Of a stretch of 50,976 nt of DNA, positions 7,453 to 16,272 are shown piece after piece (the stretch's first letter is position 1; each line of letters begins with the position of its first letter). The notes under the pieces were generated by a model. The model saw only the letters and a program-made list of their open reading frames with translations, was not told the origin of the DNA and made no database searches. Made by a program: the position numbers and the translations under genes. The stretch comes from Burkholderiales bacterium. GTDB lineage: Bacteria > Pseudomonadota > Gammaproteobacteria > Burkholderiales > Burkholderiaceae_C. The stretch is from assembly GCA_028872015.1 (NCBI GenBank), contig JAGWLO010000021.1, forward strand, positions 1 through 50,976, written 5' to 3'.

Positions 7453-7619
7453 CCCCGGGGGGCAGCGCGGCGCCGAGCCGGTCGGCACTCGCCGCGCGCC
7501 GCCTACATGCCGACCACCCGCTGCTGGTTGAAGCCCTTTCCTTCCTTTGGCCAGCAGCACGAGCGCCTGGGACGTCCCGGCTGTGAAGCGCTCACCCCAC
7601 CACCGCACCGAGGTAACCC

Positions 7620-8816
7620 ATGCAAGTGACCCCCGACCAGACCGTTGTTGTTCTCGGCAAGGCGATCCCGCCCGATGACGTCGCCCTGATCGTCAACGAC
7701 GTCGAGTGGCGCGGGTGGTCCGACGTGCGGATCACGCGCGGCATCGAACGCGTGCCCAACGATTTCGAGGTGCAGGTCACCGAGTTGTACCCCGGCGCCG
7801 ACAGTGGCCCGGTGCAGATTGACATCGCGCCAGGCCAGCGGTGCGAGGTCTGGATCGGTTCACAGCGTGTGATCACGGGGTACGTTGACCGCTACTCGCC
7901 GGCGATCACCCGCGGGGCCCACACTGTGACGATCAGCGGCCGCGGCGCCTGCCAGGATCTGGTCGACTGCGCTGCCCAGTGGCCGAACCAGCAGATTTCA
8001 TCGGCGTCGGTGCTGGACGTGGCCCAGAAACTGGCCGAGCCCTACGGCGTGCCGGTCCGAGGCGTCACCGGCCCCGCCGTGGGCATCCAGGGTTCGCTGA
8101 TCCCGATCATCAACTTGATGCTGGGGGAGACGGCCTGGGAAGTCATTGAGCGTCTCTGTCGAATCGCCGGGATCTTGGCATTCGAGCAACCGGACGGGTC
8201 GCTGCTGCTGGCTGACAACCCGGCCGATCCGTTGACGGGCGCCGCGGCGACCGGCCTGCGCAGCGCCGCGTCGGGATTCACCGAGGTCGTCAACGTGCAG
8301 GCCGCACGCGCCACGTTGTCTGCGGACCAGCGGTACTCCGAGTACCGGATCTACTGGTACGCCTACGCGCCGACCCAGGACATCATCACTGAGCCGAAGA
8401 ACCGCATCGCGACGGTGCAGGACGTGGAAGCCCGCCCCGGTCGGCTGAAGATCCTCGTCGCCGAAACCGGCAACGCACTGAGTGAGCAAATCGCGAAGCG
8501 CCGCGTAACTTGGGAACTGGCCCGCCGCTGGGGCCGTTCGCAGATGGTCACGATCACGACCGACAGCTGGTTCGACAGTGCCGGCAAGCTGTACGAGCCG
8601 AACACCGTGGCACGCCTGAACCTGCCGTCGCTGAAGATCACCGGCGCCGACAAGGATTGGATGATCAGCCAAGTCACGTATCACAAGAACGACGCCGGCA
8701 CGACCTGTGATCTGGTGCTCATGCCGCCGGCCGCATTCAGCGTACAGCCGGCGCTGCCGCCGTACGTGATCCCGCAGGACGTGGCGCAGGCCGCTGCCGC
8801 TGCCAGGGCGCAGTGA
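7620..8816 (+). CDS. Mu gpP-like phage tail baseplate hub protein
   Basis: This 398-residue protein has the N-terminal pattern of Mu gpP/gp44-like hub proteins (VNDVEWRGWSDVRITRGIERVPNDFEVQVTE, residues about 26-56), a central beta domain (IDIAPGQRCEVWIGSQRVITGYVD) and a C-terminal half with PNTVARLNLPSLKI and WMISQVTYHKNDAGTTCDLVLM. In contractile-tailed phages this protein forms the hub through which the tube passes. The ATG is preceded by a GAGGT. Normal neighbours (tape measure, gpN, gpV-like spike, baseplate wedge) are all missing, so it is an orphan tail gene here. Confidence 0.8.
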   Translation: MQVTPDQTVVVLGKAIPPDDVALIVNDVEWRGWSDVRITRGIERVPNDFEVQVTELYPGADSGPVQIDIAPGQRCEVWIGSQRVITGYVDRYSPAITRGAHTVTISGRGACQDLVDCAAQWPNQQISSASVLDVAQKLAEPYGVPVRGVTGPAVGIQGSLIPIINLMLGETAWEVIERLCRIAGILAFEQPDGSLLLADNPADPLTGAAATGLRSAASGFTEVVNVQAARATLSADQRYSEYRIYWYAYAPTQDIITEPKNRIATVQDVEARPGRLKILVAETGNALSEQIAKRRVTWELARRWGRSQMVTITTDSWFDSAGKLYEPNTVARLNLPSLKITGADKDWMISQVTYHKNDAGTTCDLVLMPPAAFSVQPALPPYVIPQDVAQAAAAARAQ

Positions 8817-8818
8817 TC

Positions 8819-9013
8819 ATGCAGGCAGCGCCGATCGACCCCTGGGGCGCCATGTGCGCGGTGCTGGCCGGCGAGCCGGCGCCGACGCTGCCGGATCTCG
8901 AAGGGCGCCGGTTCAGGCAGCGGCTGCTGGGCGACGACGACCCGCGGCAGCGCAGGCTGACCGATGCGACCGTGTGGCGGGCGCTGGCGCGCGAGGTGTG
9001 CCCGCTGGCGTAG
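8819..9013 (+). CDS. Small hypothetical protein after the tail hub gene
   Basis: This 64-residue frame begins 3 nt after the hub gene's stop (ATG 8819; a GTG at 8813 overlaps that stop). It has no motif known to me. Composition is mixed and charged, with DDDPRQRR in the middle. Close coupling and matching codon use suggest it is translated with the hub gene. Confidence 0.45.
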   Translation: MQAAPIDPWGAMCAVLAGEPAPTLPDLEGRRFRQRLLGDDDPRQRRLTDATVWRALAREVCPLA

Positions 9014-9024
9014 GTGCGGCGTTA

Positions 9025-9073
9025 GTCTGTTTAACAAACAATGTTTGACAAACAGACCACATGAGCGCATGAT
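9025..9073 (+). promoter_or_regulatory. Promoter with nested palindromic operator
   Basis: A 33-bp nested palindrome (9025-9057) has outer arms gtctgttt / aaacagac and inner arms caaac / gtttg around AAT. It overlaps a perfect -35 TTGACA (9045-9050); a CATGAT hexamer follows after exactly 17 bp (9068-9073). The layout fits a repressor-controlled promoter driving the gene at 9104. Confidence 0.55.
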
Positions 9074-9103
9074 GACGGCCCCGACCACTACCCCGACCGA
9101 GCC

Positions 9104-9334
9104 ATGAGCACCTCTCACGACGATCTTCTGCGCCGAGCGTTTGCGGCCTATTTCCGGTCAGCGGCCGGCGAGGGTGGCGTACCCCTGCAGCCCTCTAAGT
9201 CGAGCAGCGTCGAAACGATCGACGGCCTTGACTACGTCGTGCTGCGCAACGTCAAGGGGCCGCTGGCAGTCTACCGGGTGCGCAATGACGGCATGCTCAA
9301 GGGACTCAAGCGCTGGCCTGCTGCGATCCAGTAG
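9104..9334 (+). CDS. Small hypothetical protein under a palindromic operator
   Basis: This 76-residue protein starts at ATG 9104, about 30 nt after the putative -10. It is a compact mixed alpha/beta sequence (SSSVETIDGLDYVVLRNVKGPLAVYRVRNDGMLKGLKRWP) with no recognised family. It is the last gene of the accessory cassette before the chromosomal fhs gene. It could be a small regulator or effector expressed separately from the rest; phage islands often keep a lysogenic cargo gene in this place (inference). Confidence 0.5.
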   Translation: MSTSHDDLLRRAFAAYFRSAAGEGGVPLQPSKSSSVETIDGLDYVVLRNVKGPLAVYRVRNDGMLKGLKRWPAAIQ

Positions 9335-9621
9335 GCGCCGAGGATCGCGGCGGGGGACTGCCGGGGGATAGAACGCGGACCCCGTGAATCGCTAGGATCC
9401 ACGCGGTTCTTGACAGACTCCGACTCCGCCAGCCCGCCTCGGGCAGCCTGCAGGACGCCAAGCGCCCGCGCTGCCGCAGCCGCCGATGCGAGACTCCGCG
9501 CCAGCGCCGACAAGCCCGCGTCCGGCCAGGCACCGAGCGCGTGCCCGCTGGCCCCGGCCCGGCCGGCACAATGGGTGGTCCGTCCGACCCTTCACCCCTC
9601 CACCACTGCTCGGAGAACGCC
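9335..9621. other. Right boundary region of the accessory DNA
   Basis: No convincing gene lies in these 287 bp. The transition from element to chromosome must fall here, but I see no tRNA and no direct repeat that I can pair with the left side. A CACAAT near 9568 may be the -10 of fhs. The TTGACA at 9410-9415 has no matching -10. Confidence 0.4.
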
Positions 9622-11298
9622 GTGCCGTTGAGCGACATCGAGATTGCCCGCCGGGCCACGCTGCGCCGCATCGGCGAGCTGGCGCGTGATCGCCTGGGCA
9701 TCGACGACGAACATCTGGTGCCCTACGGCCACTACAAGGCCAAGCTCTCTCTGCCCTACATCGAATCGCTGGCCGGTCGCCCCGAAGGCAAGCTGGTGCT
9801 GGTGACCGCGATCAGCCCCACGCCGGCGGGCGAAGGCAAGACCACCACCACCGTGGGCCTGGGCGATGCGCTCAACCACATCGGCAAGAAGGCGGTGATC
9901 GCCCTGCGCGAGCCCTCGCTGGGGCCGGTGTTCGGCATGAAGGGCGGGGCCACCGGCGGCGGTCTGGCGCAGGTGGTGCCGATGGACGACATCAACCTGC
10001 ATTTCACGGGCGACTTCCACGCCATCGGGCTGGCCAACAACCTGCTGGCCGCGGCGATCGACAACCACATCCACCACGGCAACGCGCTCGACATCGACCC
10101 CCGCCGCGTGAGCTGGCGCCGCGTGATGGACATGAATGACCGCGCCCTGCGCAAGATCACGGTCGGCCTGGGCGGACCGGCGAACGGCTACCCGCGCGAG
10201 GACGGCTTCGACATCGTGGTGGCGTCCGAGGTGATGGCCATCCTGTGCCTGGCCACCTCGCTGGCCGACCTGAAGCAGCGTCTCGGCCGCATCGTGGTGG
10301 CCGAGACGCGCGAGCGCCGACCGGTGCGCGCCAGCGACCTGAAGGTGCAGGGTGCGATGGCCGTGCTGCTGCGCGACGCGCTGGCGCCGAACCTGGTGCA
10401 GACGCTCGAGAACAACCCGGCGCTGCTGCACGGCGGCCCGTTCGCCAACATCGCCCATGGCTGCAACTCGGTGCTGGCCACGCGCACCGCGCTGCGCCTG
10501 GCGGACTACGTGGTCACCGAGGCGGGCTTCGGCGCCGACCTGGGCGCCGAGAAGTTCATCGACATCAAGTGCCGCAAGGCCGGCCTGGCGCCGGCGGCCG
10601 CGGTGGTGGTGGCCACGGTGCGGGCGCTGAAGTACCACGGTGGGGTGGAGCTGCCCGCGCTGGGGCACGAGAACCTGGACGCGCTGGGCCGGGGTCTGGT
10701 CAACCTCGAGCGCCATCTGCACAACCTGCGCGCAGTGTTTGGCCTGCCGTGCGTGGTTTCGCTGAACCACTTCGCCAGCGATACCGAAGCCGAGCACGCG
10801 CTGCTGCGCGACCGCATCGGCGCCCTGGGCGTGCCGGTGCACACCGCGCGTCACTGGGCCGAAGGCGGCCGCGGCGCCACCGCGCTGGCGCACGAGGTGG
10901 TGCGGCTGTGCGGGCAGCGCAGCGTGCTGCGCTTTGCCTACGACGAGGCCGACCCGCTGTGGGACAAGCTGCACCAGCTGGCCACGCGCACCTACGGCGC
11001 GGCCGGCGTCTCGGCCAGCGCTGCGGTGCGGGCGCAGATCGAGCGCCTGCAGCAGGCCGGCTACGGCCACCTGCCCATCTGCGTGGCCAAGACGCAGTAC
11101 AGCTTCTCCACCGACGCCACGCAGCGCGGCGCGCCCAGCGGCCACGTGGTCGACGTGCGCGAGGTGCGGCTGGCCGCCGGTGCCGAGTTCATCGTCATGA
11201 TCTGCGGTGACGTGATGACCATGCCCGGCCTGCCCAAGGTGCCGTCGGCCGAGCGCATGGACCTGGACGCGCAGGGGCACATCGTCGGGCTGGCCTGA
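9622..11298 (+). CDS. fhs: Formate--tetrahydrofolate ligase
   Basis: This enzyme makes 10-formyl-tetrahydrofolate from formate, ATP and tetrahydrofolate in cytosolic one-carbon metabolism. The 558-residue protein matches the usual length. It has the P-loop [18 protein letters not shown] near residue 70, [11 protein letters not shown] near 107, NDRALR, and the C-terminal [16 protein letters not shown]. The GTG at 9622 is preferred to the GTG at 9541 because CGGAGAA lies 5 nt upstream and the protein then begins [15 protein letters not shown] regulator gene follows after 28 nt and is probably cotranscribed. It is the first clearly chromosomal gene after the phage-like cassette. Confidence 0.96.
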   Translation: MPLSDIEIARRATLRRIGELARDRLGIDDEHLVPYGHYKAKLSLPYIESLAGRPEGKLVLVTAISPTPAGEGKTTTTVGLGDALNHIGKKAVIALREPSLGPVFGMKGGATGGGLAQVVPMDDINLHFTGDFHAIGLANNLLAAAIDNHIHHGNALDIDPRRVSWRRVMDMNDRALRKITVGLGGPANGYPREDGFDIVVASEVMAILCLATSLADLKQRLGRIVVAETRERRPVRASDLKVQGAMAVLLRDALAPNLVQTLENNPALLHGGPFANIAHGCNSVLATRTALRLADYVVTEAGFGADLGAEKFIDIKCRKAGLAPAAAVVVATVRALKYHGGVELPALGHENLDALGRGLVNLERHLHNLRAVFGLPCVVSLNHFASDTEAEHALLRDRIGALGVPVHTARHWAEGGRGATALAHEVVRLCGQRSVLRFAYDEADPLWDKLHQLATRTYGAAGVSASAAVRAQIERLQQAGYGHLPICVAKTQYSFSTDATQRGAPSGHVVDVREVRLAAGAEFIVMICGDVMTMPGLPKVPSAERMDLDAQGHIVGLA

Positions 11299-11326
11299 GG
11301 CAGCTGCCCGGGCGGGGAGGGCAGGG

Positions 11327-12310
11327 ATGGCCGGCAACACGGCGCGCCTGTACCGCATCGAGACGCTGATCCGCGCCCGCGGCCAGGTCAGCTTTCGCGA
11401 GCTGCTGGCCGAGCTCGAGGTGTCACCGGCGACGCTGAAGCGTGATCTCGAGTACCTGCGCAGCCGGCTCGGGGCGCCCATCGAGTACGACCCGCAGGCC
11501 AACGGCTACCGCTTCGGCCAGGCCGGGGCCGGCCAGCGCCACGAGCTGCCCGGCCTGTGGTTCGACGAGGCCGAGCTGTACTCGCTGCTGATGGCGCAGC
11601 AGCTGCTGGCGGGGCTGGACACCGACGGCCTGCTCAGCCGCCATCTGCAGCCGCTGCTCGACCGCATCCGGCAGCTGCTGGGCAGCGGCGACGGCACGCA
11701 GGCGGCCGAGCGCGTGATGGCGCGGGTGAAGATCGTGACCGCGCTGCGCCGGCCGGTGCCCACGCGCTTCTTCGAGCGCGTGACTGCGGCGCTGCTGGCG
11801 CGCCGGCGGCTCCACCTGCGCTACTACACGCGCGGCCGCGGCGAGGCCGGTGAGCGCGAGGTCTCGCCGCAGCGGCTGGTGCACTACCGCAACACCTGGT
11901 ACCTCGACGCCTGGTGCCACCGCGCCCTGGCGTTGCGCCGCTTTGCGCTGGATGCGATCGAAGAAGCGACTGCGCTCGAGCAACCTGCCAGCGACATCGA
12001 GATGCGGCAGGTCGAAGCCGAGATGGACGCCGGCTACGGCATCTACGCCGGCGGCACGCGCCGCTGGGCCGTGCTGCGCTTCAGCCCGCAGGCCGCGCCC
12101 TGGGCCAGTCGTGAAGAGTGGCACCCGGAGCAACAGGGCCGCTGGCTGGACGACGGTCACTACGAGATGCGCCTGCCCTATGTGGACGACACCGAGCTCG
12201 TGATGGACCTGCTGCGCCAGGGCGAACAGGTGCAGGTGCTCTCACCCCCCGCGCTGGTGCAGGCCTTGCGCCAGCGGCTGGCCGCGGCCGCGGCGCTGTA
12301 CGCGGGTTGA
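11327..12310 (+). CDS. WYL-domain transcriptional regulator (YafY-like)
   Basis: This 327-residue protein has an N-terminal winged helix of the HTH_11/DeoR type (residues 5-58, IRARGQVSFRELLAELEVSPATLKRDLEYLRSRLGAPIEYD) and a WYL domain (about 140-215, LHLRYYTRGRGEAGEREVSPQRLVHYRNTWYLDAWCH) followed by a WCX-like C-terminus. WYL domains are thought to bind nucleic acids or nucleotides and act as ligand sensors. A GGAGG precedes the ATG. It may control fhs or its own operon; the target is not visible from sequence. It converges with the MFS gene, separated by three 14-bp tandem repeats. Confidence 0.88.
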   Translation: MAGNTARLYRIETLIRARGQVSFRELLAELEVSPATLKRDLEYLRSRLGAPIEYDPQANGYRFGQAGAGQRHELPGLWFDEAELYSLLMAQQLLAGLDTDGLLSRHLQPLLDRIRQLLGSGDGTQAAERVMARVKIVTALRRPVPTRFFERVTAALLARRRLHLRYYTRGRGEAGEREVSPQRLVHYRNTWYLDAWCHRALALRRFALDAIEEATALEQPASDIEMRQVEAEMDAGYGIYAGGTRRWAVLRFSPQAAPWASREEWHPEQQGRWLDDGHYEMRLPYVDDTELVMDLLRQGEQVQVLSPPALVQALRQRLAAAAALYAG

Positions 12311-12323
12311 TGCGCCCGGGTCA

Positions 12324-12365
12324 TCAGCGCCGGCTTGTCAGCGCCGGCTGGTCAGCGCGGGCGTG
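12324..12365. repeat. Three 14-bp tandem repeats across a convergent gene junction
   Basis: The units at 12324-12337, 12338-12351 and 12352-12365 follow the pattern tcagcgccggcttg with one to three changes. The third lies inside the end of the MFS gene, and its tca is that gene's stop codon on the minus strand. Confidence 0.75.
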
Positions 12366-13536
12366 TCAGCACCAGCAGCAGCAGCGCCAGCGCGCTGAAG
12401 GCGGCACCGGCGTGGAAAGTGGCAGGCGCGCCGAGGCGGTCCCACAGCAGGCCGGCCAGCGTGCTGGCCGCGATGAGGAAGACGCCGCTGACCAGGTTGA
12501 ACACGCCGTAAGCCGTGCCGCGCAGGTCGGCCGGCGCGGCGTTGGCCACCATCGTCGCCAGCAGGCCCTGGCTCATGCCCATGTGCAGGCCCCAGAGCGC
12601 CACGCCGATGAGCAGGCTGGCGTGGGTGGGCGTCATCGCCAGCAGGGCGTCGGCCGCCATCAGCACCGGCAGCGACGCCGCCAGCAGGCGCCGCGGCGGC
12701 AGCCGGTCGGCCAGCCGGCCGAAGGGGTACGCGCTGGCGGCGTAGACCAGATTCATCGCCACCATCACCGCCGGCACCCAGGCGATGGGCACACCGCTCT
12801 GCTGCGCCCGCAGCACCAGGAAGGCTTCGCTGAAGCGAGCCAGCGTGAAGGCCGCGCCGAAGGCCACCACCCGCCAGTACTCGCTGCTCAGCCGCGCGAT
12901 GGCGGCGCGGCCGATCGGGTTGGGCCGCCGCGCGGCAGGCGCCGGCGCGGGTTCGCGCAGGCCGAAGGCCAGCACCCCCACCGCCAGGGCCGCCGGCACG
13001 GTGGCCACCCAGAACACGGCGCGGAAGTCGTCCTGCCAGGCCAGCATCAACGCGATCGCCACCACCGGGCCGAGCACGGCGCCGATGGTGTCCAGCGACT
13101 GCCGCAGGCCATACGCCGCGCCGCGCAGGTGGCGTGGCGTGATGTCGGCAATGAGGGCATCGCGCGGCGCCCCGCGGATGCCCTTGCCCACGCGGTCGAG
13201 CAGCCGCGCCGTGACCACCAGGCCGACCCCCGGGGCCAGCGCGAACAGCGGTTTGGTCAGCGCGGCCAGGCCGTAGCCGAACACGGCCAGGCCCTTGCGC
13301 CGGCCCAGCGCGTCGCTGAGCGCACCCGAGAACATCTTGACGACCAGGGTCGTGGCCTCGGCCGCGCCTTCGAGGAAACCCACGAACTCGACGCTGGTGC
13401 CCAGCGTGGTGACCAGGAACATCGGCAGCAGCGCATGGATCATCTCGGACGAGGCGTCCATCAGCAGGCTGACCAGGCCCAGCAGCCATACGCCGCGGGG
13501 CACGCGGCGCAGCGCGCCGGCCGCGGTGCCGGTCAC
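12352..13536 (-). CDS. Major facilitator superfamily transporter
   Basis: This 394-residue membrane protein has about 12 hydrophobic segments. The MFS loop 2-3 motif appears as GALSDALGRRKGLAVFGYGLAALTKPLFA and again in the second half as GRLADRLPPRRLL. RLLDRVGKGIRGAPRDALIAD is typical of a subgroup of MFS proteins of unknown substrate. The GTG start at 13536 overlaps the argF stop by 4 nt (GTGA), so it is probably made from the argD-argF mRNA. Export of an arginine-related compound is suggested only by this context. A long upstream extension of the frame is antisense noise. Confidence 0.85.
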   Translation of the reverse strand: MTGTAAGALRRVPRGVWLLGLVSLLMDASSEMIHALLPMFLVTTLGTSVEFVGFLEGAAEATTLVVKMFSGALSDALGRRKGLAVFGYGLAALTKPLFALAPGVGLVVTARLLDRVGKGIRGAPRDALIADITPRHLRGAAYGLRQSLDTIGAVLGPVVAIALMLAWQDDFRAVFWVATVPAALAVGVLAFGLREPAPAPAARRPNPIGRAAIARLSSEYWRVVAFGAAFTLARFSEAFLVLRAQQSGVPIAWVPAVMVAMNLVYAASAYPFGRLADRLPPRRLLAASLPVLMAADALLAMTPTHASLLIGVALWGLHMGMSQGLLATMVANAAPADLRGTAYGVFNLVSGVFLIAASTLAGLLWDRLGAPATFHAGAAFSALALLLLVLTRPR

Positions 13537-14465
13537 CCGATGCGGCCGAGCAGCAGGTACTCCATCAGCGCCTTCTGCACGTGCATGCGGTTCTCGGCCT
13601 CGTCCCAGACCACGCTCTGCGGGCCGTCGATGACCTCGGCCGTGACCTCCTCGCCGCGGTGCGCCGGCAGGCAGTGCATGAACAGGGCATCGGGCCGGGC
13701 CACGGCCATCATCTGGTCGTCCACGCACCAGTCGACGAAGGCCTTGCGCCGCTCTTCGTTCTCGGCTTCGTAGCCCATGCTGGTCCAGACGTCGGTGGTG
13801 ACCAGGTGCGCGCCTTCGCAGGCCTGCAGCGGGTGGTCGAAGACCCGGTAGCAGCCACGGTCTCGGATGCCGGCCACCTGCGGGTCGACCTCATAGCCGC
13901 CGGGCGTGCTGACATGCACCGTGAAGCCGAGCACCTCGGCCGCCTGCAGCCAGGTGTTGGCCATGTTGTTGCCGTCGCCGACCCAGGCCACGACCTTGCC
14001 GGCGATGCTGCCGCGGTGCTCGATGTAGGTGAACAGGTCGGCCAGGATCTGGCACGGGTGGTACTCGTTCGTCAGGCCGTTGATCACGGGCACGCGCGAG
14101 TGCGCCGCGAACCGCTCGAGCATCGCCTGCTCGTAGGTGCGGATCATCACCAGGTCGACCATCCGGCTGATGACGCGCGCACTGTCTTCGGCCGGCTCGG
14201 CGCGACCGAGCTGGCTGTCGCCGGTGGTCAGGTGCACGACCGAGCCGCCCATCTGGTACATGCCGGCCTCGAAGCTGACGCGCGTGCGCGTGCTGGCCTT
14301 CTCGAAGATCATCGCCAGCGTGCGGTCGACCAGCGGCTGGTAGCGCTCGTAGTTCTTGAAGCGCGTCTTGATGATGCGCGCGCGTTCGAAGAGGTAGGCG
14401 TATTCCTCGGCGCGCAGATCCTTGAACTGCAGGTAGTGGCGCAGCAGCGTGGGCCCCGGCTTCAT
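13533..14465 (-). CDS. argF: Ornithine carbamoyltransferase
   Basis: This cytosolic enzyme joins carbamoyl phosphate and ornithine to citrulline in arginine synthesis. The 310-residue protein has the carbamoyl-phosphate motif STRTR (EKASTRTRVSFEAGMYQMGG), the HPCQ loop (EYHPCQILADL), GDGNNMANTW and the catalytic HCLPAHRG. It starts at the ATG whose ATGA overlaps the argD stop, and its own stop overlaps the MFS start. The three genes thus form one coupled minus-strand operon. A much longer open frame upstream lies antisense-shifted over argD and is not coding. Confidence 0.97.
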   Translation of the reverse strand: MKPGPTLLRHYLQFKDLRAEEYAYLFERARIIKTRFKNYERYQPLVDRTLAMIFEKASTRTRVSFEAGMYQMGGSVVHLTTGDSQLGRAEPAEDSARVISRMVDLVMIRTYEQAMLERFAAHSRVPVINGLTNEYHPCQILADLFTYIEHRGSIAGKVVAWVGDGNNMANTWLQAAEVLGFTVHVSTPGGYEVDPQVAGIRDRGCYRVFDHPLQACEGAHLVTTDVWTSMGYEAENEERRKAFVDWCVDDQMMAVARPDALFMHCLPAHRGEEVTAEVIDGPQSVVWDEAENRMHVQKALMEYLLLGRIG

Positions 14466-15679
14466 GGTTCGGCGAGGAAGGACTTCACCAGCGGCGCCAG
14501 GATGGCCACGATCTGCGCCGCTTCGTCCAGCGACAGGATCAGCGGCGGCACGATGCGGATCACGGTGTCGGCGGTGACGCTGATCATCAGCCCCGCCTCG
14601 GCCGCGCGGCCCAGCAGCGCAGCGCACGGACGGGCGAGCTCGACCCCGATCATCAGGCCGGCACCGCGGATCTCCTTCACGCCGGCCACGCCGGCCAGCT
14701 CGCGCTCGAGCCCGCCCCGCAGCGCCGCGCCCACCGTGGCGGCATTCGCCAGCAGGTCTTCTTCTTCCATGATGCGCAGCGTCTCGACGCCGGCGCGCAT
14801 GGCCAGTGGATTGCCGCCGAACGTGGTGCCGTGGTTGCCCGGGCCGAGCACATCCACCGCCTTCGGCCCCACCACCACGGCGCCGATGGGCACGCCCGAG
14901 CCCAGGCCCTTGGCCAGCGGCATCACGTCGGGCTGGATGCCGGCCCATTGGTGCGCAAACCAGCGGCCGGTGCGGCCGATGCCGCACTGCACCTCGTCGA
15001 GCATGAGCAGCCAGCCCTGCGCATCGCACAGGCGGCGCAGGCCCTGCAGGTATTCCCAGCGCGCGGGGTTGATGCCGCCTTCGCCCTGGATCGTCTCGAG
15101 GAACACGGCCACCACGTTCGGGTGGCGTTGCGCGACCGCTTCGACGGCGCCGAGGTCGTTCAGTGGCACGCGCACGAAGCCTTCGACCAGCGGCCCGAAG
15201 CCGGCCTGGATCTTGGGGTTGGCCGTGGCCGACAACGTGGCCAGCGAGCGGCCATGGAAGGCGCGCTCGTAGACGACGATCTCGGGCCGCTCGATGCCGC
15301 GGTCGTGGCCGTACTTGCGCGCGATCTTCAGCGCCGCTTCGTTGGCCTCGAGTCCCGAGTTGCAGAAGAACGCCGCGTCCAGCCCCGACAGGGCGCACAG
15401 CTTGGCGGCCAGCTGTTCCTGCAGCGGCACCTCGTAGTAGTTCGAGCTGTGGATGAGTCGCCCGATCTGCTCTTGCAGCGCTGGCACCAGCTTCGGGTGC
15501 GCGTGGCCCAGCGTGTTGACCGCGATGCCGGCCAGACCGTCGAGGTAGCGTCGGCCCTGCGTGTCCCACAGCCAGCAGCCGCGGCCGTGCGAGAGCGCGA
15601 TCGGCAGGCGGCCGTAGGTGTTCATCACGTGCGGCATCGGCCGCTGGGATTGCGTGACGGCGGGCTCGGGTGCGTTCAT
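14462..15679 (-). CDS. argD: Acetylornithine aminotransferase
   Basis: This PLP enzyme converts N-acetylglutamate semialdehyde to N2-acetylornithine. The 405-residue class III aminotransferase has NSGLEANEAALKIARKY, the pyridoxal aspartate region LLMLDEVQCGIGRTGRWFAHQ, the Schiff-base lysine in MPLAKGLGSGVPIGA, and HGTTFGGNPLAMRAG. The ATG at 15679 is used because an upstream ATG at 15690 runs into a stop after four codons. A TAGAAT hexamer about 85 bp upstream is the likely -10. It is the first gene of argD-argF-MFS. Confidence 0.95.
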   Translation of the reverse strand: MNAPEPAVTQSQRPMPHVMNTYGRLPIALSHGRGCWLWDTQGRRYLDGLAGIAVNTLGHAHPKLVPALQEQIGRLIHSSNYYEVPLQEQLAAKLCALSGLDAAFFCNSGLEANEAALKIARKYGHDRGIERPEIVVYERAFHGRSLATLSATANPKIQAGFGPLVEGFVRVPLNDLGAVEAVAQRHPNVVAVFLETIQGEGGINPARWEYLQGLRRLCDAQGWLLMLDEVQCGIGRTGRWFAHQWAGIQPDVMPLAKGLGSGVPIGAVVVGPKAVDVLGPGNHGTTFGGNPLAMRAGVETLRIMEEEDLLANAATVGAALRGGLERELAGVAGVKEIRGAGLMIGVELARPCAALLGRAAEAGLMISVTADTVIRIVPPLILSLDEAAQIVAILAPLVKSFLAEP

Positions 15680-15764
15680 CGCGGCTCCATCGGATCGGCA
15701 GGGCCAGGGCAGAAAGAAATGCCGGGCGGCGACACCCTGGTCACGGCCCGGCTCTTTCCTTTTC

Positions 15765-15770
15765 ATTCTA
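15765..15770 (-). promoter_or_regulatory. Probable -10 element for argD
   Basis: TAGAAT on the minus strand, in an AT-richer patch (aaaaggaaagag follows in the transcript direction), lies about 86 bp from the argD ATG. No clear -35 box is visible. Confidence 0.4.
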
Positions 15771-15905
15771 AAGGTCGTTCCGGGCGCCAGGTCGGCCGCT
15801 CGGGCCCGTGCAATTGTCGATGCTGCGTCGCAACAACCGCCGTGGCCAGCAGGCACAATCCGCGCCAGTCCATCCCCAGCGCCATCGCGCAGCCGCTGCA
15901 CGCCC

Positions 15906-16211
15906 TTGACTGACCGACGCTTCCACATTCGCGGCCTCACGCGCGATGGCCGCACCTTCCGCCCCAGCGACTGGGCCGAACGCCTGGCCGGCGCCATGGC
16001 CAGCTTCCGGCCGGGCGGTGGCAGCGGCGGCATCGCCGCCTACATCGGCTACTCGCCGTACTGCGTGCCGCAGCTCATCGACGGCGTGAAGTGCGTGCTG
16101 GTCAGCGATGCGCTGCGCGGCATCGAGCCGATGGCCTGGGACTTCGTCATGAACTTCGCGCGCGACAACGAACTGCAGGTGAGCGAGGTCGAGCCCGGCG
16201 CCCGGCCATGA
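15906..16211 (+). CDS. DUF3579 domain protein
   Basis: This 101-residue protein matches the betaproteobacterial DUF3579 family across its length (FHIRGLTRDGRTFRPSDWAERLAGAMASFRPGG ... YSPYCVPQLIDGVKCVLVSDALR ... ARDNELQVSEVE). The start is taken at a TTG (15906) because no ATG or GTG fits the family N-terminus. A CACAAT about 46 nt upstream may be the -10. Function is unknown; it is a single-domain cytosolic protein usually kept beside argD/rpsT in this group. Its stop codon lies inside the terminator of the convergent rpsT gene. Confidence 0.85.
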   Translation: MTDRRFHIRGLTRDGRTFRPSDWAERLAGAMASFRPGGGSGGIAAYIGYSPYCVPQLIDGVKCVLVSDALRGIEPMAWDFVMNFARDNELQVSEVEPGARP

Positions 16212-16235
16212 AAAAAGGCCCGCAGCGCGGGCCTT
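16211..16235 (-). terminator. Rho-independent terminator of rpsT
   Basis: Arms 16215-16223 and 16227-16235 (aaggcccgc / gcgggcctt) form a 9-bp stem with a 3-nt loop. On the minus strand the stem ends in a T-run (complement of aaaaaa 16211-16216). Confidence 0.85.
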
Positions 16236-16272
16236 CGTTCGGAGCGGCCGGTCTTGCGGCTGGATCGCCTGC

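Noticed and set aside
7506..7628. A 40-codon plus-strand frame between the scaffold-like and tail hub genes
   Set aside because: It runs into the start of the hub gene, has no ribosome-binding site and no recognisable sequence.
9410..9415. TTGACA as part of an fhs promoter
   Set aside because: No -10 hexamer lies 16-18 bp downstream, and it is more than 200 bp from the gene.
1..9621. tRNA gene or CRISPR array as an integration or defence feature
   Set aside because: No cloverleaf-like sequence and no regularly spaced repeats could be found by eye; no att repeats could be paired.
9592..11502. A 636-residue minus-strand frame over fhs and the start of the WYL gene
   Set aside because: It is antisense to a clear formate-tetrahydrofolate ligase, with His/Gln/Val-rich nonsense composition.
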